A stretch of DNA of 64,000 nt from Lysobacteraceae bacterium (lineage in GTDB: Bacteria; Pseudomonadota; Gammaproteobacteria; Xanthomonadales; Xanthomonadaceae). The stretch covers positions 17,079 through 81,078 of the forward strand of contig JAUXUI010000124.1 of assembly GCA_030681035.1 (NCBI GenBank). Reading direction: 5' to 3'. The position numbers and the translations under genes are program-made. The notes below the pieces were generated by a model. That model did no database searches, was not told the DNA's origin, and was given only the letters and a program-made list of their open reading frames with translations. Shown in pieces: positions 1 through 10,290 of this stretch; within the stretch, counting starts at the first letter, position 1, and each line of letters starts with the position of its first letter.

Positions 1-113
1 CACCGCTTTGGTCTTCCTCATGTGCTCAGTGTGCCATCGTCCATCGCGCATGACTGGCCGTTTTCGGACATGGATGCTTGGTGGGCCTCGGCGCCCCGAC
101 GCGTGCGCTAACC

Positions 114-119
114 TATAAT
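114..119 (+). promoter_or_regulatory. Candidate -10 box upstream of hutU
   Basis: A perfect TATAAT hexamer lies 23 bp before the hutU start codon. No convincing -35 box is visible 16-18 bp upstream, so the promoter may need an activator, or the box may be fortuitous. A GGAG ribosome-binding site at 133-136 sits 6 nt before the ATG. Confidence 0.4.
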
Positions 120-142
120 CGCGCCATTCCCCGGAGCACATC

Positions 143-1813
143 ATGGCCCAGACTTCCCGCCGCGACCCGACCCGCCAGATCCGCGCCCCGCGCGGCACCA
201 CGCTGAGTTGCAAGAGCTGGCTGACCGAAGCGGTCTACCGAATGATCCAGAACAACCTGGATCCGGAAGTCGCCGAGAATCCGGTCGAGTTGGTGGTGTA
301 CGGCGGCATCGGCCGCGCCGCGCGCGACTGGGCCTGCTTCGATGCCATCCTCGCCAGCCTGCGCGAACTCGAGGACGACCAGACGTTGCTGGTGCAGTCG
401 GGCAAACCGGTCGGTGTGTTCCGCACCCACGCCGACGCACCACGGGTATTGATCGCCAATTCCAATCTGGTGCCGCACTGGGCCACCTGGGAGCACTTCA
501 ACGAGCTCGATCAGAAGGGCCTGATGATGTACGGCCAGATGACGGCCGGCTCATGGATCTACATCGGCTCGCAGGGCATCGTGCAGGGCACCTACGAGAC
601 GTTCGTCGAGATGGGCCGCCAGCACTACGGCGGCGAGCTGAGCGGTCGTTGGATACTCACCGCCGGCCTCGGTGGCATGGGCGGCGCGCAGCCGCTAGCG
701 GCCAGCCTCGCCGGTGCATGCAGCCTCAACATCGAATGCCAGCAAAGCCGCATCGACATGCGCCTGCGCACCCGATACGTCGATGAGCAGGCCAACAATC
801 TCGATGATGCACTCGCGCGCATTGCGCGCTACACCGCCGCTGGCGAAGCGCGTTCCATCGCCTTGCTCGGCAACGCCGCCGACGTGCTGCCTGAACTGGT
901 GCGGCGCGGCGTGCGCCCGGATGCGGTCACCGATCAGACCTCGGCGCACGACCCGGTGCATGGCTATCTGCCGATCGGATGGAGCATCGAACAATGGCTG
1001 GCCGCACAAACCGCCGAGCCCGAGCGCGTGCGCGATGCCGCCAAACAATCCATGCGCGTACACGTTGAGGCGATGCTCGCGTTTCAGCGCATGGGCGTAC
1101 CCACCTTCGATTACGGCAACAACATCCGGCAGATGGCGTTCGATGTCGGCTGCGCGAATGCCTTTGATTTCCCCGGCTTCGTGCCGGCCTACGTGCGGCC
1201 GCTGTTTTGTCGCGGCATCGGCCCGTTTCGCTGGGTCGCGCTCAGCGGCGATCCCGAAGACATCGCCAAAACCGATGCCAAGGTGAAGGAACTGATCCCG
1301 GATAACCCGGCGCTGCATCGCTGGCTCGACATGGCCGGCCAGCGCATCGCCGTGCAGGGTCTGCCAGCGCGGATCTGCTGGGTGGGTCTGGGCGATCGCC
1401 ATCGCCTCGGTCTTGCCTTCAACGCCATGGTGCGCAACGGCGAGCTGAAGGCGCCGATCGTGATCGGTCGCGATCACCTCGATTCCGGTTCCGTCGCCAG
1501 CCCCAACCGCGAGACCGAAGCGATGCGCGACGGCTCCGATGCGGTCTCCGATTGGCCCCTGCTCAACGCGCTTTTGAACACCGCCAGCGGCGCCACCTGG
1601 GTCAGCTTCCACCACGGCGGCGGCGTCGGCATGGGTTACAGCCAGCATGCCGGCGTAGTGATTGTTTGCGACGGCAGCGAAGCCGCCGATGCCCGCCTTG
1701 CCCGCGTGTTGTGGAACGATCCCGGCAGTGGTGTCATGCGCCACGCCGATGCCGGCTACGAGCTCGCCATCGACTGCGCGCGTGAGCAGGGTTTGAATCT
1801 GCCGATGGTGTAA
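143..1813 (+). CDS. hutU: Urocanate hydratase
   Basis: A 556-residue protein of the usual length for urocanase. It converts urocanate to 4-imidazolone-5-propionate, the second step of histidine degradation in the cytoplasm, using tightly bound NAD+ as an electrophilic cofactor. The glycine-rich [14 protein letters not shown] stretch at about residues 173-186 is the family NAD-binding signature, and the [15 protein letters not shown] block near residue 495 is also typical. The start is supported by GGAG 6 nt upstream and a TATAAT at 114-119. No other hut gene is visible downstream; any hut partners would lie outside the left edge. Confidence 0.97.
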   Translation: MAQTSRRDPTRQIRAPRGTTLSCKSWLTEAVYRMIQNNLDPEVAENPVELVVYGGIGRAARDWACFDAILASLRELEDDQTLLVQSGKPVGVFRTHADAPRVLIANSNLVPHWATWEHFNELDQKGLMMYGQMTAGSWIYIGSQGIVQGTYETFVEMGRQHYGGELSGRWILTAGLGGMGGAQPLAASLAGACSLNIECQQSRIDMRLRTRYVDEQANNLDDALARIARYTAAGEARSIALLGNAADVLPELVRRGVRPDAVTDQTSAHDPVHGYLPIGWSIEQWLAAQTAEPERVRDAAKQSMRVHVEAMLAFQRMGVPTFDYGNNIRQMAFDVGCANAFDFPGFVPAYVRPLFCRGIGPFRWVALSGDPEDIAKTDAKVKELIPDNPALHRWLDMAGQRIAVQGLPARICWVGLGDRHRLGLAFNAMVRNGELKAPIVIGRDHLDSGSVASPNRETEAMRDGSDAVSDWPLLNALLNTASGATWVSFHHGGGVGMGYSQHAGVVIVCDGSEAADARLARVLWNDPGSGVMRHADAGYELAIDCAREQGLNLPMV

Positions 1814-1854
1814 CCAGGCTTGTCGCAACCCGCACGAGCACCGCGCCGTTGTAG

Positions 1855-1884
1855 CCCGGGTTAGCGCGCAGCGCGTAACCCGGG
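1855..1884. repeat. Palindromic intergenic repeat between convergent genes
   Basis: CCCGGGTTA at 1855-1863 is mirrored by TAACCCGGG at 1876-1884 around a GC-rich centre. It lies between the 3' ends of hutU (+) and the M28 peptidase (-), where a bidirectional transcription end or REP-like element is expected. There is no T-run, so it is not a canonical intrinsic terminator. Confidence 0.6.
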
Positions 1885-1991
1885 ACGCGCGATTGCGCAC
1901 GATGACGTGCCGATTCGGGTAATGCACGACACTCCTCCATGTGCCATGAATCCCGCGGCATAGCGCATGGCTTGCTACAGGTCGGTGGTTG

Positions 1992-3383
1992 TCACCGCAG
2001 CGGCAACGGATAGCTCGCCACGCTGACATTGCCATCGCTATCCACAGCCTGCACGCCAAAGAAGACGTTGTCCTTGGACACGCCCTTGACCCGGTACTCG
2101 GTGACGTTGCCGGCCCATTGGCTGGATTGCCAGACCGGGCTGGTAGTGTCGCGCCAGACGATGCGGTAACCGGCGAGGTCCGGCTCGCTGTTGGCATCCC
2201 AAACCAGTTGCGTGTCGTTTTCCAGTTGCGCAACCTTGACCCGCACGTTGGCTGGCGCCGCCGGTGCCAGCGCCAGGGTGGCGAGTGCGGCGGCATTCAC
2301 CCGGGTTACCTGGGCGATGTATTCGGGATCGGTGAATTCAGGCAAATCACCTATCTGCACGCCGTTCTCGGTGCGCAGGTCCTGGTGCTGGTGGCGAAAA
2401 TCCTCGTTCGGCTCGGTGAAGCGCAGTGCCGCGTAGCCGCGTTCGAGAAACGGGATGTGGTCGCCGCCGCGCAGGTAGCGATCGCGGCGCTGGATGATAT
2501 TGACGGTGAAGCCCGGCACATAGCGCTCGCCCATCGATTTGACGTGACGGGCGAGCTGGCGCGAGATCGAGTCGCTTTCACCGCCGGTGGCGAGCAGGGT
2601 GCGCAGCGGGTCGGTCATTTCCTTCACTGCCGGAATGCCTTCGGCGAACAGGCGCACGTGGCTGTTGTCGATGCGGCCGTCCTCGGCGCGCGAGCTGCCG
2701 ATGATGTCGTTGCTGAACATGCCGGCGATTTCGAGGTTCTTTTCTTGCGCCTGTTGCGCCCAGTGTGTTGCACCGAACAGGCCCTGCTCCTCGGCGGCGA
2801 CCGCCATGAACACCAGCGTCGCGTCGAAGCGGTGTTGCGCCATCACGCAGGCCAGTTCCATCACTGCGGCCGTGCCGGAGGCATCGTCGTTGGCGCCGGG
2901 TGCAGCAGATGAGGCATCCATCACATCGCTGACGCGCGAATCATAGTGACCACTGACCACGTAAATGCGTTGCGGCGCTTGCGTGCCTTGCAGGGTGGCG
3001 ACGACGTTGACGATCTCGGTGTCACGGCTCAGACGGCCGCCGGCCGGTTGCACATAACCGTCGAATTGCACATCCAGCTTGCCGGCGCCGCAGCGTTCCA
3101 GCTCAGCCTTGATCCAGCGCCGTGCGGCGCCGATGCCGGTGCTTTCGGATTTGGTGTCGGACATCGTGTGACGGGTGTGGAAGCTGACCAGCTTGTGGAT
3201 AGTGGCATCGATGCGTGCCGGCGAAATGGCCGCGACGATCTGGGTGACTTGCGGCTGGTCGGCGGCAATCCTGGCGTCGATCACCGCATCGGCTGCCTGG
3301 GTGCTGTCAGTTGCGAGCATGCCGGCGGCAAGGCCGGTGATTGCGGCGATGGAGCGGAATGTGCGCATGGTGTTTCTCATCAT
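1992..3383 (-). CDS. Exported M28-family zinc aminopeptidase with C-terminal Fn3-like domain
   Basis: A 463-residue protein with a signal peptide (about residues 1-30, ending TQAADA). The M28 catalytic domain carries the expected co-catalytic zinc ligands in order: the HYDS segment (H146, D148), the ANDDASG segment (bridging Asp 166) and AEEQG (residues 197-201, catalytic Glu). The C-terminal 90 residues (from about 372, with WDANSEPDLAGYRIV) look like a fibronectin type III-like fold. It probably trims peptides in the periplasm or outside the cell; substrate unknown. It is transcribed convergently with hutU. The start could also be M2 or M6, since no strong ribosome-binding site separates them. 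Confidence 0.9.
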   Translation of the reverse strand: MMRNTMRTFRSIAAITGLAAGMLATDSTQAADAVIDARIAADQPQVTQIVAAISPARIDATIHKLVSFHTRHTMSDTKSESTGIGAARRWIKAELERCGAGKLDVQFDGYVQPAGGRLSRDTEIVNVVATLQGTQAPQRIYVVSGHYDSRVSDVMDASSAAPGANDDASGTAAVMELACVMAQHRFDATLVFMAVAAEEQGLFGATHWAQQAQEKNLEIAGMFSNDIIGSSRAEDGRIDNSHVRLFAEGIPAVKEMTDPLRTLLATGGESDSISRQLARHVKSMGERYVPGFTVNIIQRRDRYLRGGDHIPFLERGYAALRFTEPNEDFRHQHQDLRTENGVQIGDLPEFTDPEYIAQVTRVNAAALATLALAPAAPANVRVKVAQLENDTQLVWDANSEPDLAGYRIVWRDTTSPVWQSSQWAGNVTEYRVKGVSKDNVFFGVQAVDSDGNVSVASYPLPLR

Positions 3384-3416
3384 CGTGAGTGGTGGGCCGA
3401 GCTTACCGGACGCATT

Positions 3417-6032
3417 TCATTTGGGCTTGGGCAAAAAGTCCTGCCCATCGACCAATGTGATGTCATCGCGCTGGCGCAGTTGTTCAAGCAGCCAATACTT
3501 GTGAGCGGCGCCAAAGGTGATCAGGATGCGCTCACCGTGATGGCGGCGGATCGCGGCATCGATCAGGCGATAGTGCGCGACGTTGATGTTGGTCCAGCCG
3601 CCGGGGCCGATCACGTCGTTGAGATAGCTGTCGTAGGGTGTCAGCGTGATTTTGGTCAGGCGATCATATTCATCGGAATGGATTACCCGCGGATCATCCG
3701 AATCGAGTACGTGTTGCGTGTCCTGCGCTTCGGCGGCCTTGGTGGCTGCCTGATACGCGGTATTGCGCTGCGCGAACGCCGGGTCGTGTTCGAACACATG
3801 GATGCGTGCCTCGCGCAGGTCGCTCATTTCCTGGGTCCATGCCGCGCCCGGTTCCACCGCAAAGCCCATGCGCACTTTCAGCGGCAGCAGTGCATCGGTG
3901 TATTCGGGGAAGCGCAGCACGCGGGAGTCTTCGATCACGCCGCGTTCGGCGTAATCGCGCCAGATGCGCGGCCAGCGATCGGGCGCGATTTCGGCAATCA
4001 CCACGTCCGGGCGGTAGCGCGTGATCGCAGCGCGCACCGCGTCCAGGCTCCAGTTACTGCTGCTGCGATGATCGCCGTGGATCATGCCGAGCACGGCGAC
4101 TTCGGTGGTGGCGGATGCATCGACGGGGCCCGGCGCCAGCTCGCGCCAGACGCGCGGGATCGCGATGACATCAAGCGTGTGCGAACCCTCGCACGACACC
4201 CACAGCGTTTCGCCGGACGGGTGTACCGCCATCACGATCGGAATCTCGCCGGTCGGGATGCGCGCGATCACGCGTTTTTCCGGCAACGCGATCACCGAGA
4301 CATCGTGGCTGGCGGTGTTGTTGACGAAGGCGAGCCGGCCGTTCGGCGCCAGTACCACCGAGAACGGCGACTCGCCGATGCCGTCGGCCAGCGACCCCAC
4401 CACGGTCTTCGACGCGGTATTGATGAAGGCAACGCGGTTCTCGCCGCGCACCGCCACTGCGTATTCGCTATCGCCCGGCAGCACCGTGCCGCCGCTGGGT
4501 TTGGCGCCGACCGCGACAGTGGCGCGCAGCGTGCCGTTCCACAGGTCGATCACGCTGACCGAGCCGTCGTCATAGTTCGGCACGAAGGCGAGTCGGCCAT
4601 CGGAAGTGGCAGCCGGCGGAAACGGCCGCGCGCCGGTGGCAAACGAGGCGATTGGCGCGAGGGTGTCGGCGGCAACACGCAGCATGAGGTTGCTGCGTTC
4701 AACGGAAGCAAGCAGCGAGCCATCGGGCAGCGGGTCGCTGAACAATGACGTGCCGATGCCGCTGGGCAGCGTCGCCAGCGGCGCCGCCTCGTTCCAGCGG
4801 CGATGCTCGATGGCATTGGAACCGAAACGGGTGACCAGAAGATCGTCGGTTGCCAGTGCATGCACGCCCAGCGGGGCATCGGCGACCGCCATCGCACCAG
4901 CCGGCGTCAGCGATGCCACATCCACCCGCGCAATGCGGTCATCACCGGCAATCGCCACATAGGCCCAGCGGCCGTCCGGCGAGAACGCGATCTGGTGCGG
5001 ATTTTTGCCAAGCGTGAGGCGCCGCAGCCGGCGAAAGCCGTTGCCGTCGCCGGGCTTGGCCGGCTGCTCGCGAATCTGCGCCGCGGCAGCGCGCAGGTTG
5101 TCGGCAAAGGTGGCCTCGTATTGCGGAAACTGGCGGAAGTCCTTGAATGCATCGAGCGCGGCAGGCAGGGTGTCGCCGATGGCGCTGCCTTGCGCCACGG
5201 CGGCGCGGGCGCTGTCGTACACCGCGTACACGTAGTCACGATAACGCGCCAGCCCGGCCTTGTCGCTGAGCTCGAAATGGCCGGGAATCACCCGTTTGAT
5301 CGGCAGTGCCAGCAACCGGTCCAGGTTGTCGAGCAAACCGGCGACGCGGCCTTCCTTCATGTCCGGGCTGGAGCGATTGAGAAACAGATCACCGGTGACC
5401 AGCACCTGCTCGCTTGGCGAGTACACCAGCAGATCGCCGTCGGTATGCGCGATGCCCGGCGCCCACACCTTCACCACGTGGCCGCCGAGGTCGAACTCGC
5501 GGCGCTCGTCGATCAGGGTATCGGGCAGCCGGATCGCGCAATCGTGCAATGCGTCGCGTTCGGCCGGAGCGCTGGCATGTTGCACCATGGCGTGGCTGAT
5601 CGCGGCCAGGTTTTCAGCGAGCGCGCGGCGAGTCGCCGGCGTTGCCGCCAGCGCGATGTCGGGTTCGGCAAGGCAGGCGATGCCCATCGCGTGATCGGGG
5701 TGCCAATGGCTCAGCACCACGGTGCGAATAGGCCGGTCGGTGATGGCGCGGGCGCCAGCGAGAAAGCGCTGCGCGATGGCCGGCGTCAATCCGGGATCGA
5801 CCACCAGCGCTTCGTTGTTGCCGATGAACAGTGCGCCGTTGGCCGAGCGTTCGTCCTGCGCCACGAACGCCCACACTCGCGCGCTGATTTTTTCGAAACC
5901 CGGTGGCGGTGGCGGCGCCGCGCTTGACACTGGGGCGAACGCAACCAGCGCGCAAGCGGCAGCACCGAGCAAGCGCTGCAAATACCGGCGAAGCGGCCGG
6001 TGCGCTGCAACGACATCGCTGAATGCGGACAT
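3417..6032 (-). CDS. Exported three-module protein: MBL-fold hydrolase, YVTN propeller, TraB/GumN-like domain
   Basis: An 871-residue protein from the ATG at 6032, chosen because AAGGAG lies 9 nt upstream; an in-frame ATG at 6074 would add 14 residues. Order: signal peptide (about 15-40); metallo-beta-lactamase fold with the zinc motif HWHPDH at 109-114 (about 45-320); a 40-residue-repeat beta-propeller with YVTN-like blades (RLAFVPNYDDGSVSVIDLW and relatives, about 335-640); and a C-terminal domain with VLGMIHGDH, VVIAEIAPDRWPR and ILITFGAAHKYWLLEQL, resembling TraB/GumN/DUF5694-type proteins. MBL plus propeller occurs in quinoprotein-relay-type proteins; the third module makes this unusual. 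Substrate unknown. The C-terminal assignment is by motif memory only. Confidence 0.75.
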   Translation of the reverse strand: MSAFSDVVAAHRPLRRYLQRLLGAAACALVAFAPVSSAAPPPPPGFEKISARVWAFVAQDERSANGALFIGNNEALVVDPGLTPAIAQRFLAGARAITDRPIRTVVLSHWHPDHAMGIACLAEPDIALAATPATRRALAENLAAISHAMVQHASAPAERDALHDCAIRLPDTLIDERREFDLGGHVVKVWAPGIAHTDGDLLVYSPSEQVLVTGDLFLNRSSPDMKEGRVAGLLDNLDRLLALPIKRVIPGHFELSDKAGLARYRDYVYAVYDSARAAVAQGSAIGDTLPAALDAFKDFRQFPQYEATFADNLRAAAAQIREQPAKPGDGNGFRRLRRLTLGKNPHQIAFSPDGRWAYVAIAGDDRIARVDVASLTPAGAMAVADAPLGVHALATDDLLVTRFGSNAIEHRRWNEAAPLATLPSGIGTSLFSDPLPDGSLLASVERSNLMLRVAADTLAPIASFATGARPFPPAATSDGRLAFVPNYDDGSVSVIDLWNGTLRATVAVGAKPSGGTVLPGDSEYAVAVRGENRVAFINTASKTVVGSLADGIGESPFSVVLAPNGRLAFVNNTASHDVSVIALPEKRVIARIPTGEIPIVMAVHPSGETLWVSCEGSHTLDVIAIPRVWRELAPGPVDASATTEVAVLGMIHGDHRSSSNWSLDAVRAAITRYRPDVVIAEIAPDRWPRIWRDYAERGVIEDSRVLRFPEYTDALLPLKVRMGFAVEPGAAWTQEMSDLREARIHVFEHDPAFAQRNTAYQAATKAAEAQDTQHVLDSDDPRVIHSDEYDRLTKITLTPYDSYLNDVIGPGGWTNINVAHYRLIDAAIRRHHGERILITFGAAHKYWLLEQLRQRDDITLVDGQDFLPKPK

Positions 6033-6213
6033 GGGTTTGCTCCTTCGTGTGTTGGGCAAAGTGCGTCTGTGCAAAGCCGATGGTAAACGATCATCAATTC
6101 ATGGCGTGCGTCGCGTTGTGGTTGACGATTGCTGCGGCGCTGGTCAGGCTGGCGGGGCGGTGGCGCCGTTCCGCAGCGCGAAACAACGCTCGATCGACAA
6201 GGAGTGAGCTGAT

Positions 6214-8430
6214 ATGACATCCACAACACCAGCGGGTTACCGGGTAGCGCGAGCACTGTGCTTGCTGGCACTGCTCACAGTGGGTGTCGAGTTCGCACAG
6301 GCGAGTGCGCCGAGTGCCGCCGAGCAGGCGCGCTGGCAACGTCAAGCGCAGGCCGTCACCATCACCCGCGATGACTGGGGCATCGCCCACGTCCACGGCA
6401 GCAGCGATGCCGATGCCGTGTTCGGCATGATCTATGCGCAGGCCGAGGACGACTTCAACCGGGTCGAAAACAACTACCTGCTGGCGCTGGGGCGGATGGC
6501 CGAGGCCGAGGGCGAATCCGCGATCTGGCTTGATCTGCGGCAGAAATTGTTCATCGACCCGCTCGAACTCAAAAAGCTGTACGCGCAAAGCCCTGATTGG
6601 CTGCAAGCGCTGATGAACGCCTGGGCCGATGGCCTCAACTACTACCTTGCCAGCCATCCCGAGGTGCAGCCACGGGTGATTGCCCGGTTCGAGCCGTGGA
6701 TGGCGCTGTCGTTCACCGAGGGCAGCATCGGTGGCGACATCGAGCGGGTTTCGCTCAGCCAGTTGCAGGCGTTCTACGGCAAGCCCGAAGACAAACCATT
6801 GGCGCAGGTGACGATGCAGCCGAGCTGGATCGAGCCGACCGGTTCCAACGGTATTGCCATCGCACCCAAACTCACGGCGGATGGGCATGCGCTGTTGCTG
6901 ATCAACCCGCATACCTCATTCTTTTTCCGCTCCGAGTTGCAGATGTCCAGCGACGCCGGCCTCGATGCCTACGGCGCAGTGACCTGGGGCCAGTTCTTCG
7001 TCTATCAGGGCTTCAACCGGCACACCGGCTGGATGCATACCTCCACCGGTGCCGACGTGGTGGACGAGTTTGCCGAGACCATCGTGCGCAAGGACGGCAA
7101 GTTGTTTTATCGCTACGGCGATGCGCTACGTGCGCTGACCACGCGCGCGATCAGCGTACCGTATCGCGGCAAGGACGGCAGCCTTGCGCAGCGCACATTC
7201 ACTGCCTGGTTCAGCCACCACGGCCCGATCGTGCGCGCCGCCGACGGCAAGTGGATTGCGATCGCACTGATGAATACGCCGATTCCGGCACTCAAGCAAA
7301 GTTGGTTGCGCACCAAAACCAGCGATTACGCCAGTTACCTGAAAGTGGCCGAACTCAAGGCCAATTCATCGAACAACACCCTGTTCGCCGACGACAACGG
7401 CGAGATCGCCTATCTGCATCCACAGTTCATCCCGAAACGCGATGATCGCTTCGACTACACCCGGCCGGTGGATGGTTCCGACCCCGCCACCGACTGGCAG
7501 GGGCTGTTGCCGCTGGATGCCGCACCGCACGTCGTCAACCCGGCCAACGGCTGGGTTTTCAATACCAATAATTGGCCATATTCCGCAGCCGCTGAAAACA
7601 GCCCGAAGCCGGCCGACTATCCGCGATACATGGACACATTCGGTGAGAATCCGCGCGGCCTGCACGCTACCCGCGTGCTCAGCGGGCAAACCGATTTCAC
7701 CCTCGCCGCGCTGATCAGTGCCGCGTTTGACCCGTACCTGCCGGCGTTCGCGCGGCTAATCCCGATTCTGATCGCCGACTACGACGCGCTGCCTCCGACC
7801 GACCCGCTGCGTGCGCAACTCGCTGGCCCGATTGCGTTGCTGCGGCCGTGGGATTTCCGCTGGGGCATCGCCTCGATGCCAACCACGCTGGCGGTGTTCT
7901 GGGGCGACACCCTGTGGGATCAGACCAGCAAGGCCGCAACCCGCAACGGCGTGTCGATCTACGACGCGATGGCCGCCGATGCAGGCACGCCGGCACGGCT
8001 CAACGCGTTGCTGCAAGCGTCGCAGCGGCTGCAAGACGACTTCGGCAGTTGGGGTGTGCCATGGGGCGAAGTGAATCGCTTCCAGCGCATCAACGGCGAG
8101 CTGCAGCAACCATTTGACGACAGCAAGCCGAGCATCCCAGTGCCGTTTACCTCCGCGCGCTGGGGTTCGCTGGCCTCGTTTGGCGCCCATCGTTGGCCTG
8201 GCACCAAACGCTATTACGGCACCAGCGGCAACAGCTTTGTCGCGGTGGTCGAGTTCGGGCCAAAGGTTCACGCACGTGCGATCACTGCCGGTGGTGAAAG
8301 CGGGCACCCGGACTCGCCACACTTCAACGATCAGGCCGAGCGCTACACCACCGGCAACCTGCGCGAAGTGTACTTCTGGCCCGAGCAGCGCGAAGGCCAT
8401 ATCGAGCGGGTGTATCACCCGGGGCAATAA
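6214..8430 (+). CDS. Penicillin-acylase family (S45, Ntn hydrolase) exported amidase
   Basis: A 738-residue protein with a signal peptide (cleavage near residue 30, AQASA). The N-terminal alpha chain starts with TRDDWGIAHVHG, typical of S45 acylases such as PvdQ and AHL acylases. The predicted autocatalytic nucleophile is Ser211 in GSNGIAIAP, which would become the N-terminus of the beta chain after self-cleavage. The family hydrolyses amide bonds of acylated substrates (beta-lactams, N-acyl homoserine lactones, acylated siderophore precursors); the true substrate cannot be read from sequence. AAGGAG at 6199-6204 supports the start. It is divergent from the MBL-propeller gene with about 180 bp between them. 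Confidence 0.88.
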   Translation: MTSTTPAGYRVARALCLLALLTVGVEFAQASAPSAAEQARWQRQAQAVTITRDDWGIAHVHGSSDADAVFGMIYAQAEDDFNRVENNYLLALGRMAEAEGESAIWLDLRQKLFIDPLELKKLYAQSPDWLQALMNAWADGLNYYLASHPEVQPRVIARFEPWMALSFTEGSIGGDIERVSLSQLQAFYGKPEDKPLAQVTMQPSWIEPTGSNGIAIAPKLTADGHALLLINPHTSFFFRSELQMSSDAGLDAYGAVTWGQFFVYQGFNRHTGWMHTSTGADVVDEFAETIVRKDGKLFYRYGDALRALTTRAISVPYRGKDGSLAQRTFTAWFSHHGPIVRAADGKWIAIALMNTPIPALKQSWLRTKTSDYASYLKVAELKANSSNNTLFADDNGEIAYLHPQFIPKRDDRFDYTRPVDGSDPATDWQGLLPLDAAPHVVNPANGWVFNTNNWPYSAAAENSPKPADYPRYMDTFGENPRGLHATRVLSGQTDFTLAALISAAFDPYLPAFARLIPILIADYDALPPTDPLRAQLAGPIALLRPWDFRWGIASMPTTLAVFWGDTLWDQTSKAATRNGVSIYDAMAADAGTPARLNALLQASQRLQDDFGSWGVPWGEVNRFQRINGELQQPFDDSKPSIPVPFTSARWGSLASFGAHRWPGTKRYYGTSGNSFVAVVEFGPKVHARAITAGGESGHPDSPHFNDQAERYTTGNLREVYFWPEQREGHIERVYHPGQ

Positions 8431-8444
8431 AGGCAGGCCCGTTT

Positions 8445-8478
8445 GCATTTATGGCGTATTTGCTATAGCATTTACGGC
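8445..8478 (+). promoter_or_regulatory. Direct repeat/palindrome at the XRE-hsdM promoter; possible leaderless start
   Basis: GCATTTATGGC at 8445-8455 recurs as GCATTTACGGC at 8468-8478, and the perfect palindrome GCTATAGC at 8462-8469 lies between. A -10-like TATAGC (8464-8469) and -35-like TTGCAT (8443-8448, 15-bp spacer) place a transcription start within a few bases of the ATG at 8479, which has no ribosome-binding site. Because the product begins with an XRE helix-turn-helix, autoregulation at these repeats is a reasonable inference. Confidence 0.45.
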
Positions 8479-10290
8479 ATGAATCACGACCAAGCCGCCC
8501 GCCTAATCGCCCTGTTGCGCAGCCAGCTCAATTTGAGCCAGGAGCAGCTCGCTGCCCGCCTCAACGTGGCCTACGCCACCATCAACCGCTGGGAGTTGGG
8601 CAAGTCCAAACCGCAGAAAGCCCAGCAGGAAGCCATCCTGCAACTGATGGAAGAAGCCGGCCTGGTGCCGGATAACATCGGCGACGCACCGCCACCGCCG
8701 AGCGAAGTCAAACCCGAACGCCGCCGTCGCGGTATGGCGCACAGCCAGGTGCTGGGCACCAAGCCAATGGAACAGATGCTGTGGGACGCCGCCTGCCAGA
8801 TACGCGGCGAGAAGGACGCGCCCAAGTTCAAGGACTACCTGCTGCCGCTGTTGTTCATCAAGCGCCTGTCAGACGTGTTCGATGACGAAGTGCAGCGCCT
8901 GGCCGAAACCTACGGAGAGCGCGACACCGCACTCAAGGTGCTCGATGCCGACCCGAGCCTGGTGCGCTTCTACCTGCCGCCACAAACCCGCTGGCCGGTG
9001 ATCAGCGGTCGCGAGACCTTCGCCTGGCCGCCCAGGGAAGCACCCAAGACGCTGGGCGAACAGCTCACCACCAGCGTGCGCCTGCTGGTCAAGGCCAACC
9101 CCGATCTGGCCGGCGTGATCGACACGGTGGATTTCAACGAAACCCGCAATGGCGAGCGCGAGATGTCCGACAAGGCACTCAAGGGCATCGTCGAAACCTT
9201 CAGCGATCCGCGCTACCGGCTCGGCCTGCACGACGTGGAGCCGGATTTCCTCGGCCGCTGCTACGAATACCTGCTGCGCAAGTTCGCCGAAGGCCAGGGC
9301 CAGAGCGCCGGCGAGTTCTTCACCCCGCGCGAAGTCGGCTTTCTGATGGCCGAGATCCTGCGCCCGCGCTCCGGTGAGCAGGCCTACGACTATGCCTGCG
9401 GCAGCTTCGGCCTGCTGATCAAGCTGCAGCTGGTCTGCCGCCGGCTCGACCCGCTCAGCAAGATCCCGCTCAAGCTCTATGGACAGGAACTCACCGGCTC
9501 CAGCTACGCCATCGCCTGCATGAACCGCATCATCCACGACATGCAGGGTGAGGTGCTGCGCGGCGACTCCATGCGCAACCCCAAGTACCGCGACGGCAAT
9601 GCGCTGAAGCGCTTCGACCTGATCATCGCCAACCCGATGTGGAACCAGAGCTTCGACCCAGCCATCTACGAGAACGATCCGTTCAACCGCTTCGAGGAAA
9701 CCGGCGGCGTCACCACCGGCAAGGCCGACTGGGCCTGGCTGCAGCACACCGTGGCCAGCCTCAGCGACTCAGGCCGCGCCGCCGTGGTGCTGGATACCGG
9801 CGCGGTAACGCGCGGTTCCGGCAGCAAGAACGAGGACAAGGAGCGCAACATCCGCCGCTGGTTCGTCGAACACGACCTGATCGACGGCGTAATCCTGCTG
9901 CCCGACAACCTGTTCTACAACACCACCGCCGCCGGCATCATCGTGGTGCTGCGCAAGCACAAGCCGAAGGATCGCAAGGGCAGGATCGTGCTGGTCAACG
10001 CCAGCCGCGAATTCAAGAAGGGCAACCCGAAGAACCACCTCACCGACGACGCCGTCGGCCGTATCGCCAGCGCGTATCTGAAGGGCGAGCCGCTGGACGG
10101 CCTAGTCGCGGTGATCGACAAGGCCATGGCCGAAGAGAACGACTACAACCTGTCGCCCTCGCGCTATCTGGCCAATGGCGATGCGAAGGTAATGCGCGCG
10201 ATTCCCGAGATCGTGGCGGAGCTGGCGGCGTTGAAGAAGGATGAGGCCAAGCTCGACCAGGAGCTGGCGAAGGTGCTGGCACAGCTATGA
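8479..10290 (+). CDS. hsdM: Type I restriction-modification methyltransferase subunit with N-terminal XRE domain
   Basis: A 603-residue protein from the ATG at 8479; the reading frame opens 12 codons earlier, but the XRE domain starts here. Residues 1-65 form an XRE-type helix-turn-helix ([20 protein letters not shown]). About 95-215 is the HsdM N-terminal helical domain and about 260-560 the N6-adenine methylase core, with GEFFTPREV (279-287), AdoMet motif I as DYACGSFG (304-311, a variant of the usual DPxxGSGG) and catalytic motif IV as NPMW (385-388). It methylates adenine in the recognition site as part of M2S and R2M2S complexes. It overlaps hsdS by ATGA. The fused HTH could make expression self-limiting. 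Confidence 0.95.
   Translation: MNHDQAARLIALLRSQLNLSQEQLAARLNVAYATINRWELGKSKPQKAQQEAILQLMEEAGLVPDNIGDAPPPPSEVKPERRRRGMAHSQVLGTKPMEQMLWDAACQIRGEKDAPKFKDYLLPLLFIKRLSDVFDDEVQRLAETYGERDTALKVLDADPSLVRFYLPPQTRWPVISGRETFAWPPREAPKTLGEQLTTSVRLLVKANPDLAGVIDTVDFNETRNGEREMSDKALKGIVETFSDPRYRLGLHDVEPDFLGRCYEYLLRKFAEGQGQSAGEFFTPREVGFLMAEILRPRSGEQAYDYACGSFGLLIKLQLVCRRLDPLSKIPLKLYGQELTGSSYAIACMNRIIHDMQGEVLRGDSMRNPKYRDGNALKRFDLIIANPMWNQSFDPAIYENDPFNRFEETGGVTTGKADWAWLQHTVASLSDSGRAAVVLDTGAVTRGSGSKNEDKERNIRRWFVEHDLIDGVILLPDNLFYNTTAAGIIVVLRKHKPKDRKGRIVLVNASREFKKGNPKNHLTDDAVGRIASAYLKGEPLDGLVAVIDKAMAEENDYNLSPSRYLANGDAKVMRAIPEIVAELAALKKDEAKLDQELAKVLAQL

Noticed and set aside
695..2296. Minus-strand open frame of 533 codons
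   Set aside because: Antisense to hutU and crosses the intergenic palindrome; arginine/proline/alanine-rich shadow.
2946..4748. Plus-strand open frame of 600 codons
   Set aside because: Antisense to the MBL-propeller gene; composition is a GC-frame shadow and no domain or ribosome-binding site supports it.
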